From Mactra quadrangularis (Eukaryota > Mollusca > Bivalvia > Venerida > Mactridae), in the NCBI GenBank assembly GCA_025267735.1, contig CM046299.1, positions 38,702,887 to 38,766,886 on the forward strand: a stretch of DNA of 64,000 bases, in the 5' to 3' direction. The position numbers were made by a program, and so were the translations under genes. The notes under the pieces are model-generated. The model worked only from the letters and a program-made list of their open reading frames with translations. It was not told the origin of the DNA and did not search any database. Positions 12,401 to 22,071 of this stretch are shown here, in pieces; position 1 is the stretch's first letter; each line of letters starts with the position of its first letter.

Positions 12401-15400
12401 AATACGAAGGTCTATTTGACAAAATGTTACATAACTCCCTGCTAGTAAGTAAGAAAGTGAATTTTAGTGTTTCGTCCATTGCCTAGTAGATGTCCAATGA
12501 TTGTGTAAAAAAAAATACAAAAATCGGACTGTTGATAAAATCGTAACCGCCATTTTAGACCCTTATTTTAAATTTCCGTTACTGTCGCCAGTCCACTCCT
12601 GTGTTATTTGCAATAACATTGCAGAGAACACGGCCACTGAAAGAGTTAAATTTGCATGCATATGCATTGGTAAACAATTGAAATTTTTACTTAAAAAGCT
12701 CTGTAAAACAGTATGTCAGACATTTTTGAAATATCTGATAAAGAGTGCATGTCGCCAGACTTTATACTTTTCATAAAATTTTCGATACCGTATCTGCCAC
12801 AGCTAGATTGGAAAGCAAAATATAAACACAGAGTTTTAAAAAAAACGCCTAAAAGTTAACTTAGTTTCATTAATTATTAAATAAATAAACAAAAACCTAT
12901 GGTATGGATGATATATGAAAGTACATGAAAGACAAATGTGAAAGGGGTCAATAAAAAGGAAATAAGCAAAATTTCCGTTACCGGTGCTGCTGAAAATACC
13001 AGCTATATTGAAACGGTAAAATGACGATAAATACATCAATTGACTATAACTGTTTATAGATGGTCAAATAATTCTTTGTTTTGTAACTTTGTAGAGCTCA
13101 AACCACGTAATTTCAATACGAATTTTAAATTTCCGTGATTTAAATTTCCGCTACCATGTTTAGAATTACAGTCATATACGTTTCGTGGGGTTATTGCGCC
13201 AGTCAGTGCATCATACATTTATGTCACTTATGACTTCAGGAACGCCTCGTGGAAAAATAACACATTTTTGAGTTTGTTAGATAAATCAAGAAATAGTTTA
13301 ATTATGAAGATTTTTACAAGTTGACAGTTCTTTTATTAATTGCGATATAAGTTATATGTTGAGTGAAATTAACTCGTTGTGTATTATGAACTACGAGCAC
13401 AAATATGGCTTTAAATTCAAATATTGATTTACTTCAAGAAATTATTAAAATACGACTGACAGAGATTATAAGTGTACCAAATTTCCGTTACTATGTGGTA
13501 ACGGATATTTTATTTTTTTGTCCGTAATGAAACAGCATTGTAAGTTTTAAAATGATTTCAAGTCTATACTATTTTTACCAAAGGTTAATAAAATATTCGT
13601 ACAACATGTATTAGTCTCGAATAAGTAGACCAAGTACCATAAGACAATAGTGTTTAGCAGATTTTTATATTATAGCTCACCAGAGCCAGAGCACGATCTG
13701 TTCAATGTGATCTATTCTGATTGATGTTTGTCCGTCATAAGTCTTTCTTAAAATTGTATTGACAAACATTTAAAGCCATCAACTTTTGCATTAATTAAAG
13801 GTCAGTCACCCTTTAGCCCCTGCTATGGGTTCAATATTGACACCGCATTAGGGGTCAACATATTTGAATATTGGTCCGCTTAAAGGGACCCAATACTAAA
13901 CACGGAATTATATAACGAAATATTGAAAACAAATTCGTAAATTGTATGGCCTAGAGCTTTATTGTTTGCATTGCCAACTCAATGACACACTTTTATACAT
14001 ATAAATGTATCAATAGATTTTGTGTCAGATGCCCTTTCAATCTTTTCTCACGTGAGTGGCCATGACTCCTCGGGACCCTCTCAATATCCTCTTAATATCA
14101 TATATACATGTATATCAGTTTACTGAATTGAAAAGATACTAACATATTAAAATCACGTACTCGTCATTTTGTTAAATATTATTGCAGAGATCAAATAATG
14201 TCAGGTGGCAGATATCTTTGTGAACAAAATTTCCGTTACTATGTTGTTTTTGCGGATAAGCGTTGTTTTACCGAGCTATGATCTCGCTCATTCTTAATCG
14301 GTGTCTTAGTTTTATGTTTACCCTGAACCACGTCATCTGTTTGAACAAAAGCATTCAAGGTTTCAAATTAATAATGCGTTTGTTATACTAGTCGTATTTT
14401 TTTATTATGTGTATAGAAAATATAATATGAAAAAATATGTTGTATTCGTGTAAGCTATTTGACTTAGAAATAAAATGCAACTATAAAGTAACACATTTGT
14501 TGGTTCAGTTAAAGACTTGGTGGGTATTACTATGTTTTAAACTTATATAATCAGTATAAAATTTCCGTTACCATTGCACCTGTTCTTCATACATATACGT
14601 GCCTTTTAAGTATGCGGCTTATCACAGAAAATATATAAATTTTTTGTATCGGCAATGATCAAAGTGAAGTATAAGAAACAGCAGGTTATCATTGTGACGT
14701 CCACAAATAATAGAAAACGATTGGATTGTCACCAATGATTACAGTCTTGATTTTACCCTTAGCATTGAAAGTGTGCCTAAAGTTCAGTGGTATGTAATGG
14801 CTTAATTAAGTAGTCATTGTAGTCGAATTTTTTATTTTTAGACAAAGACATGTATAATTGTTGAAAACCAAACCATTTTATTTTGTACGGAAGAAGATAT
14901 GTGTGTGTACGCCTTTACTGTCTGCAATAAGGGTACAAAATCGGATGTTAAAAGCGAATAGTGAAATGTTTACACCTTACCCTCTTTATATGGCCATAGC
15001 ACTGGCAATAAGATAGTTATGCATCCAGAAAATTAGATTTACATCCCTGATACATGCATAATAATGAAAAATTCATTTAAAACTTTTATTTGAAGTTGAT
15101 TTTCACATATTCACATTCCCAAATGGACCTTCGTATTGAGAATTGCCGTAAACCGAAATGTACAAGAAAATTATTTTGTGTGATACCTTGGTATTATGCA
15201 ATATTACTCTTTGCGTGAAGTACAATGTCATGACCAATGTATTGCTCTACAAGGTTTGTGGCCAGTCTTTCCTAATCCGTTACGGTCATGAAGGACAGTA
15301 GTTAAGATTTGTATTTATGAATACAAGGTTGTGTTACTTTATAAGAAACATGTCTATTTACCTTAACTTGGCTGTAGATGTTGATATACTGGAAGAATTT

Positions 15401-18400
15401 TCATTTATGAAAACACCAGAAGGTGGAAAAGTTCATCTTGATATTTTACCCATAAGTACTTCAGCTATTGCTCAGTAAGTTTATTATATCATAATTCAAA
15501 TCATTTATATTTGGAACCAAGTGGTTTGGTGGTAGAACATCAATTCAGATGGTTAAATGTTCGCCAGGAACACTGCTAATTTTCCTATATAAGAATTGGA
15601 TCTACTATTACTTGCTTTGCTCTACTGTCAAGGGTGGTAAACTTAAGTTGGGCTCATTTGCCTGTTGCACAATAAGTGCAATTAGAGGCCCCATATCTAG
15701 TTCGATCAGTAGATACTATTAGTCGTCCGATAATGTCCAAATCCTTGTTCCCAAGACAATGTATTGCTATAATTTACTTAGTGCTATATTTCATTATTTG
15801 AAATATAACATAGTTTTTATACGCCCGTTTTGAAAAAAACGGACATATTATGTTATGATGTTGTCCGTCTGTCTGTCCGTCCGTCCGTGGACAATTGCTT
15901 GTCCGGATGATAACTCAAGTAAGAATGCACCTAGGTTCCTCAAATTTTATGTGTGGATAGCCCTTGGGTAGAGGATGTTCCCTATTGATTTTGAAACCCA
16001 ATGGTCAAAGGTCAAGGTCACTGGGACTTAAAATATGAAAACCTTGTCCGGACGATAACTCAACAACGACTGTACCTAGGTTCACCAAATTTTATGTAAG
16101 AGTAGCCCCTGTGTTAAGGATGTGCCTTATTGGTTTTGGGGCCCCTGGGTCAAAGGTCAAGGTCACATGGGCATCATATGGAAAAACCGTCCGGACAATA
16201 ACTCAACAACCAATGTACCTAGGTACACCAAATTTTATGTGAGAGTAGCCCTTGTATCAAGAATGTTCCCTATTGGTTTTGGGGCCCCTAGTTTAAAGGT
16301 CAAGGTCACTGGGGCATCATATTGAAAACCTTGTTCGAACAATAACTCAACAACGACTGTACCTAGGTTCACCAAATTTTATGTGAAGGTAGCCTATGTA
16401 TTAAGGATGTGCCCTTTTGGTATTTTGGGCCCCAGGGTCAAAGGTCAAGGTGGGATGAGAGGACTGCCTCTCTCTGTGTCAAAACATAATTTGTTTTTAT
16501 ATAATTGCGGAACTGCTTAGGGGTCCCTTTAGGCTTTAAAGGTGATGTTTCGACACCTTTGGGGATGTATTAAGGGCCCTTTAAAAGTGATGTTTCGACA
16601 CCTTTAGTGAATTGTCTGGTTAACAGTGGCGTTATGTTACACTGTTCAGGACAAGTTCGGTTAACAGTAGCATCATGTTATACTGTTCAGGACAACAACT
16701 TTAAATATCAAGTTAATAAAAACAAATGTAAAAATAAAGTCAAATCATGAACTAAGATTAATATAGGTCTTATAAACTTGATATATGAAAACCAAATGGC
16801 ATAATCACACTATATAACATCATGCGTAATGAATTTTATTTATACCCCCGCTAACGAAGTTTTCGGGGGTATACTGGAATCACTCTGGTGGTTGGTTGGT
16901 TGGTTGGTTAGTTGGTTGGTTGGTTGGTTGGTTGGATGTGTGGTCTGTCCCAAAAAATTAATACATTTGTAGTATGTTTATTTCTTAATGTATTTGAAAA
17001 GAAGCTGTTATATACCATGATTTAATGGTGTATACAAAACTCATGTAACTATGGAAACATATCTCACTTGTTTAAAATATTTAATTGTGTTATATATTAT
17101 AAATCTAATTTGATGAACTGTTTAGTATGATTTTTTCTCAATAGATTTTTTTCTTATCTTATTTTATAGAATTTGCACAGGCGTTTACAGTTGATGTTTA
17201 TATGCATGTTATGTCAATTCCAATTCAAAATGGCCGACTTGCGGCCATCTTGATTTTTTAAATTTAATTTAATAACTGCATGCTTATTTCTCAACAGATT
17301 TTTTATTTTTTTATTTTATAGAATTTTGCACAGGCGTTTACAGTTGATGTGTACATACACTTTATATCAATTCCAAATTCAAAATGGCCGACTTGCGGCC
17401 ATCTTGAATTCTTTTTAATTTAGTTTAATTACTGTATGCTTATTTCGCAACATATTTTTTTCTTAACTAATTTAGATAGAATTTTGCACAGGCGTTCACA
17501 GTTGATGTGTACATACACTTTAACTCAATTCCAATTCAAAATGGCGAACTGGCTGTCATCCTTTTTTCAAAATTAATACAGTCATATATTGACTTATTAC
17601 CATACATATTTTGAAAAGAAATTGCATACAAGGTCTCACTAATACAGTTGATCAGAATGACTATTCTTCATCAATTTATATTCAATATGGCTGACTGGCA
17701 GCCATCTTGAATTTTTATTTAAATTACTGTATAGTACATGTATGTGTTTTTTTACTCAATTTTAGCCAAATTTCGCTCCAAGGTCTTTATTGATGTAGTT
17801 GACTTGTACATGGATTTACTCTGGATACAAATTCATTATGGCAGACTGGCAGCCATTTTGACTTTGTTTAAATAACTGTATAGTAAGCTTATTTCATTAC
17901 CAATTTCTTCTTGCTGAAGTCTGATTGATTTATTGATTGATTAATTGGATTTTACGGCTTGTTAATGCAAAAAGGTCATATTACGCCGAAAACAATTGAT
18001 GATACTATTACTTTAATAGATAATGAAGATTTTAGGTCCTATATTTTATGATAAACATTTATTTCCTTCAAGTATGGTTTGGTTTTGTTTTGGTTTTACG
18101 GCGCACCAACACAAAAAGGTCATATCGCGCCGAAAGCAATCAATGATACTATTTATTAAAACAATATTAATGATGTAAAGCTCTATATCTTATTATAAAC
18201 ATTTATTTCCTTCAAAAAGTTAAGTATCGCATATGATGGTACAGACTCAAAAAGTTCTTTAAGTGAGTTAACTTTAAAATGTTTGTCACGGATGTCTTTA
18301 AGATCCTGACAGTCAAGGAGAACGTGTTTGACATAGAAATGCTCGTCACAGGGTATACATTTAGGTGCTTCCTCTCTTTTGAGAAGGTATAAATGTGTTA

Positions 18401-21400
18401 ATCTGGTATGACCAATTCTACATCGCGAAATCACTATTTGATCTCAGCGATTAGAATATATGATGGTACAGACTCAAAAAGTTCTTTAAGTGAGTTAACT
18501 TTAAAATGTTTGTCACAGATGTATTTAAAATCCTGGCAGTCAAGGAGAACGTATTTGACATTGAAATGCTCGTCACATGGTATACATTTAGGTGCTTTCT
18601 TTCTTTTGAGCAGGTATGAATGTGTTAATATAGTATGACCAATTCTACATCTCGTAGTAACTATTTATTTCATTGATTAGCTAATATTATTGACGAAGAT
18701 GAATCAAGGGTTTATGGCTTTATGTCATGTAACTTATTAAATATAGCATTATTCCACATTGTTTGCCATTTTGACTTGCTGAAGTCTATTATGTATTGCT
18801 ATTTTTATCAAATTCTTATTGTTGAACTTTTTTTTTGATGTATTGATATTTTATCAAATTCATAATGGCTGATTGGCAGCCATTCTGAGTTTTTCTTTTT
18901 AAAAAGCAAATGATTTGATAATTTTTGTACAGACTTTGAGAAAGTTAGCAATTGTTTAAGTTAATGTGCTTGGCATTTTCTTAAGTGGAATTCAAAATGG
19001 CTGACTGGCAGCCATGTTGAATTTTCTAATATCTTGTACAGCTAACATCTTTTTTTCTCACCTCATTTTGATAAAATTGTGCTGGCAAATTCTTGTTGAT
19101 GAAATTTTTATATGTATTTATTTTTTATGTATTTTAATGGACCAACTAATAGCCATCTTGATTTTTCTGTAATGTTGTGAAGAAAACATCTTATTTCGTT
19201 ATAGCTACATGAGATTTTAGATATTATTTTAACTTTATTACTGTGAAAATAATGATCGGTAATTTAAGCTTTCTTATGGGGTATTTGTGAAATTCTTGAT
19301 ACAAGATATTGTAAATACTAATTGTTTGATTTATATTGTGTACATTGCTGACTACCATTTTTACAATTGCCTTATTTTTTACTTATTTATCAAAAAATTA
19401 CAAACACATTCTACATTTTGCTCTTCTGGTTACAACATACTCATGATGAGTTTAAATGTGATCACTCTTTGTCTGTTGTTCCACTTTACATTCATAATGA
19501 CCAAATGGTGTTCATTTTCATGTAAAAAATCATTTGAAATATGACAACTCTGTTCTTTTTGCTTTTTCATAAATCTATAGTGAATGACACTGTAATTTGC
19601 TGTTTATTTCCAATTTGATATTTGCATCCTATTCTTTTTATGGTTTTTATGCTTCTTACAACATTTACCGTTTTGGACTTTCACAATGTTGACTTGCTTT
19701 TATCTTGAAATGTTGCTGTTGCGGGGGTATTTTCGCCACTGGTGGCAGTTCTAGTTTGTTCTGTGTTATTTTATATATTTATGGTGGAGGGTTTAACTTA
19801 TTTAGTTTTTATTATTTATCTTTTGTACTACGCCATTGAATATGTAATATAGAAATAGGCGTTTAATCAAATGAAGAAGTTTAAGTAAGTCAAGGTCACA
19901 GGGGCATCATATGGAAAAACCTTGTCCGGACAATAACTGAACAACCTATGTACCTAGGTTCACCAAATTTTATGTGAGAGTAGCCCTTGTGTCAAGGATG
20001 TACCCTATTGGTTTTGGGGCCCGTGGGTCAAAGGCAAGGTCACAGGGGCATTATATTGAAAAGCCTTGTCCGGACAATAACTCAACACTTACTGTACCTA
20101 GGTTCATTAAATTTTATGTGAAGGTAGCCCATGTGTCAAGGATGTGCCTTTTTAGTTTTGGGGGCCCCAGGGTCAAAGGTCAAGGTCACAGGGGGATCAT
20201 ATGGAAAAACTTTGTCCAGACAATAACTGAACAACCAATGTACCTATGTTCACCAAATTTTATGTGAGAATAATGGTTTTGGGGCCCCTGGGTCAAAGGT
20301 CAAGGTCACTGGGGCGTCATATTGAAAAACCTTGTCCAGACAATAACTCAACAACGACTGTACCGAGGTTCACCAAATTTTATGTGAGAGTAGCCCTTGT
20401 GTCAAGGATGTTCCCTATTGGTTTTGGGCCCCTGGGTCAAAGGTCAAGGTCACAGGGGCATCATATTTAAATGAAAAAGCAGACATTTTAGCTAAAGAAT
20501 CTTATACCTTCAACCTGTAGATGTCAAATTACCAAGCAGTAACTTCAACTGTTCAATCAATATGTTTATTAAGTCAAAATGGCAAACGATGTGGAATAAT
20601 GCTAAATTTAATAAGTTACATGACATTAGTTCACTAAATTTTATGTGAGAGTAGCCCATGTGTCAAGGATGTTCCCTATTGGTTTTGGGGCCCCTGGGTC
20701 AAAGGGCAATGTCACAGGGGCATCATATTGAACAACCTTGTCCGGACAATAACTGAACAACCAATGTACCTAGGTTCACAAAATTTTATGTGAGAGTAGC
20801 CCATTTGTCAAGGATTTATGTGTTGATAGCTCTTTGGTAGAGGATGTTCCCTTTTGATTTTAAGACCCCATGGTCAAAGGTCAAAGTCACTGGGACTTAA
20901 TTTATACTAAAACATTTTCCGGACAATAACTCAATAATGACTGTACCAAGGTTCACCAAATTTTATGTAAGGGTAGTCTCAATGTCTAGCATATGCCCCT
21001 TTGGTTTTGAGGCCCCTGGGTCAAAGGTCAAGGTCGTAAGGAAATCATGAGGAAAAACCTTGTCCAACAACCAACTTTATCTAAGATCACCAAATTTTAT
21101 GTATCGATACTCTTTGGGTTAAGGGTGTGAACTTTTTGTTCTGAGGCCCCAGGGTCTAGGTCACTTGAACGTCTTGAAGTTTATATGGGAAAACTTTGTG
21201 CCGGTGATAACTAAACCATGGCTGTACCTAGGTTCTCAATATCTTTGCTTTGGGTAGCCCTCTAGTTAAGGATGTGACCTATTCTGAGATCCTGGGGTCA
21301 TTGGTCAAGGCCACAGAGACTTCATATGAGATAGAACACAGCATGGACTGCCCACGGGCGTATAATGCCCCGCCCAGCGGAGCTCTTGTTATAAGATAAA

Positions 21401-21805
21401 ATTTGCGCCCTACACTTAATTACTATTTTAGACTTTAACTTTTTAATGTATTTCGTTCACTGTATTTAAAAAAATGTGAATGATTGTACATTATTGTGCA
21501 TTTATATAAACTATTTCAAACACACCTGCTTGTCATCACTATGTGAAACGAGTGTAATAGTGTATCAAAATCATTTAAGACTTCTTGCCACTTTGGACTC
21601 AAAGTCTGGTACCATTTTCTTTGATATTAGATATCTCTTTTATTTAAGACAAAGAACTGTGACTCGTGGTGTAAACAAAGGTGTAACAGAAGATTTTAAA
21701 GTTATGATGGAAAAACAAATGAGAAGAAGTGAAGAATCACATGAACAAGTCATTAGACAATTTTTAAGTGAAGAAAGAACATTACTGTTGTCAGCTCTAG
21801 TGTAG
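417..21805 (+). CDS. INTS10: Integrator complex subunit 10 (3' part, 10 exons)
   Basis: INTS10 is an accessory subunit of the nuclear Integrator complex, which binds RNA polymerase II and cleaves snRNA and other nascent transcripts. Exons: 417-574, 1117-1189, 4594-4742, 5170-5252, 7164-7229, 8645-8698, 9680-9859, 11392-11554, 15378-15474, 21649-21805. Phases agree at every junction and give about 392 residues plus a TAG stop. Similarity to vertebrate INTS10 is recognised from memory: SVPLVLIE, a METWSWMGHFQTDMFLYQG stretch, a repeat-like helical segment (IRHSLQLACCFYSL), the FFNYIINVDILEEF region, and a C terminus with TVTRGVNKGVTEDF ending in LLLSALV. The N-terminal part, roughly the first 300 residues, lies before the window. 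The first exon start is uncertain by 2 bases (AG at 415-416 or 417-418). All introns use GT-AG except the eighth, which looks U12-type. The third exon's acceptor region is copied about 68 times just upstream. Identity is firm; exact exon 1-3 borders are less so. Confidence 0.88.
1424..4630 (+). repeat. 47-bp tandem array made from an INTS10 splice acceptor and exon start
   Basis: About 68 near-identical head-to-tail units with period 47 bp (for example the G of TTTCAG at 1441 and at 1488); a few copies are 46 bp and one carries a small insertion near 2715. Each unit holds TTATTTCAG followed by 38 bases starting ACCACAAGTTAAAAG. The last unit runs directly into the real INTS10 exon at 4594-4742, so the repeat unit is 9 bases of acceptor plus 38 bases of exon. 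The array lies in the intron 1190-4593. Units differ by scattered substitutions (GCT/GCA/ACT, GATTAA/GAATAA/GACTAA), as expected for an ageing, locally homogenised minisatellite. Confidence 0.95.
5608..7114 (-). mobile_element. Tc1/mariner-like transposon, inactive
   Basis: This 1.5-kb element lies in an INTS10 intron. Its ends are inverted repeats (CTTATCGGCAAAAGTCTTGTCC on the left; the complement of GGACAAGACTTTTGCCGCTAAG on the right), each flanked by a TA target duplication (5606-5607 and 7115-7116). On the minus strand the translation shows a Tc1-type N-terminal DNA-binding region (RTVRSLRWKFATSGSVTDLP, then RPGRPKET), a catalytic segment around VLFTDECKFNV, and the downstream SPDLNPIEHLWDN motif carrying the last acidic residue, as in DD34E families. 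The frame is broken: there is an in-frame TAG near 6455 and the open pieces are short, so it is a fossil copy. The size matches an intact family member. Confidence 0.9.
8302..8362 (+). mobile_element. LINE fragment (RNase H-type end)
   Basis: A short stretch reading LAKES then an AT-rich tail closely resembles the LINE fragment at 20,467-20,640 (shared text around aaagaatctt and gattaccaagcag). It is a short relic in an INTS10 intron, without borders that I can define. Confidence 0.45.
9899..10318. mobile_element. Possible MITE with inverted ends
   Basis: The stretch begins CAGGGTTTGTTCAGACTG and ends CAGAACCTGTATGAACCTTG, which are imperfect inverted repeats. The interior contains repeated variants of tggaaaagtcatgaaaaa. 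These features resemble short hAT-like non-autonomous elements. I could not find a clear 8-bp target duplication (atatttaa on the left against ttgaaaaa on the right), so the assignment is tentative. Confidence 0.4.
10461..11273. repeat. Identical 193-bp direct repeats flanking 427 bp
   Basis: Positions 10461-10653 and 11081-11273 read the same for 193 bases, offset by exactly 620. A diverged third partial copy (aacatagctggtcggcaagtaactgccgcc) lies inside at about 10685-10730. The repeats could be trimmed to begin TG and end CA, as in long terminal repeats, giving a very small LTR-like (TRIM-type) unit. No target duplication is evident. Their identity implies recent duplication or an assembly artefact. 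Confidence 0.7.
11567..11887 (-). mobile_element. tRNA-derived SINE
   Basis: On the minus strand the head reads CCCGGTTAGCTCAGTTGGTA, with an A box, and GGTTCGATTCC, a B box, both typical of RNA polymerase III promoters of tRNA-derived SINEs. A body of about 200 bp follows, then a tail with GACCTATACAATGTGTTG and GTTAAACCCAACAAA plus CAAA-type repeats. Related copies lie at 39,722, 40,676 and 53,132. Target-site duplications are visible as aatatcctttatatgtttg on the left and aatatccttcttatatttgttg on the right. Confidence 0.9.
12383..15155. mobile_element. Element with inverted ends and recurrent AAATTTCCGTTAC motif
   Basis: The left end contains CATTCTCAATACGAAGGTC followed by TATTTG; the right end carries its reverse complement (CAAATGGACCTTCGTATTGAGAATTGCCGTAAACC). 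They are 2.7 kb apart. Inside, the 13-mer AAATTTCCGTTAC or a close variant recurs near 12570, 12969, 13128, 13142, 13479, 14228 and 14559. No open frame of useful length is present. It is most likely a non-autonomous DNA transposon; the exact borders and the superfamily are not resolved. Confidence 0.55.
16841..19756. repeat. Nested repeat with CCCCCG ends and 'atggccgactggcagccatctt' units
   Basis: The left edge is TATACCCCCGCTAACGAAG with an adjacent complementary cttttcgggggtata; the right edge contains GCGGGGGTATTTTCGCC. Diverged internal units of roughly 120-150 bp share a motif like caaaatggccgacttgcggc followed by catcttga (near 17230, 17385, 17535, 17685, 17840, 18865, 18997). A (GGTT)n microsatellite occupies 16,890-16,935. 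It interrupts the 145-bp-unit element and is itself interrupted by LINE sequence. Confidence 0.65.
18080..18790 (-). mobile_element. LINE 3' end, partly duplicated
   Basis: On the minus strand, KSKWQTMWNNAIFNKLHDI (about 18,700-18,790) is followed by two copies of a segment with RCRIGHTRLTHLYLLKREE and a CxxC...H...C pattern (CIPCDEHFYVKHVLLDC), ending near 18,183. The 3' tail is GTTGGTGCGCCGTAAAACC plus CAAAA repeats. This is the C-terminal part of a non-LTR retrotransposon ORF2 (after the RNase H region). The two copies (18,183-18,434 and 18,465-18,660) are about 90% alike, so a local tandem duplication occurred. Confidence 0.7.
20467..20640 (+). mobile_element. LINE fragment (end of RNase H region)
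   Basis: The + strand reads NEKADILAKESYTFN, then diverged text, then a WQTMWNNAKFNKLHDI-like sequence. This is the same LINE family as at 18,080-18,790, on the opposite strand, inserted into a 145-bp unit whose sequence resumes at about 20,628. In-frame stops show it is dead. Confidence 0.6.
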
Positions 21806-21947
21806 AAGACATGTAGAACTACTGTACCTTAGTGTTCAAGATGTTGATGGAGGACTGATTGACTAGATCTCTTTGAAAACATTAATGTCTTTGAGGTTAA
21901 CTTCATATGATGTCATTTATTTTATGTGCTATTATGTCTGAATTGTG

Positions 21948-21953
21948 AATAAA
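21948..21953 (+). promoter_or_regulatory. INTS10 poly(A) signal
   Basis: AATAAA lies 143 bases after the INTS10 stop codon, followed within about 30 bases by a T-rich stretch. This fits a short 3' UTR. Confidence 0.75.
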
Positions 21954-22030
21954 ATGTGTAAACTATTTTATCTTGAAATATTTCCTCACTTAAACAATTG
22001 GTAAGTTTGTTGATTTTTGTGTACGTTTAC

Positions 22031-22071
22031 TTTTTAGTTGGATTTAACGACGTAGCAACATATTGTATAGG
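22031..22071 (-). mobile_element. SINE tail, left half (split by insertion)
   Basis: Reads ttagttggatttaacgacg then tagcaacatattgtatagg, the reverse complement of the SINE 3' tail seen at 11,590-11,640. The match stops at ATAGG and resumes after another ATAGG at 23,917, showing an inserted element. Confidence 0.75.

Larger units (their letters stand above)
11555..15377 (+). other. INTS10 intron with minor-spliceosome (U12, AT-AG) signals
   Basis: The upstream exon remains open and matches INTS10 through the residues FFNYIIN, after which no GT donor exists. The intron begins ATATCCTTT at 11555, matching the U12-type 5' splice-site consensus. Near the 3' end CCTTAACT at 15361-15368 matches the U12 branch-point consensus, about 11 bases before the terminal AG at 15377. 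Phase 1 on both sides gives the join N-V-D-I-L-E-E-F, as expected for this family. The intron houses a SINE at its 5' end and a 2.8-kb element with inverted ends. Confidence 0.82.
15819..21390 (+). repeat. Composite tandem-repeat element, about 145-bp units, interrupted
   Basis: The left edge reads ATACGCCCGTTTTG; the right edge reads CGGGCGTATAATGCCCCGCC, so the outer ends are inverted copies. Between them lie units of about 145 bp (TTGTCCGGACAATAACTCAA, CCTAGGTTCACCAAATTTTATG, GGTCAAAGGTCAAGGTCAC): about four at 15,890-16,460 and about ten at 19,887-21,320. The middle is occupied by another repeat (16,841-19,756) and a LINE fragment. Open frames of about 70-100 codons here are products of the repeat and not genes. 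The element fills most of the last INTS10 intron. Confidence 0.75.

Noticed and set aside
15890..20470. Open frames with RVALVSRMFPIGFGA-type repeats
   Set aside because: They are translations of the 145-bp repeat unit, not genes.
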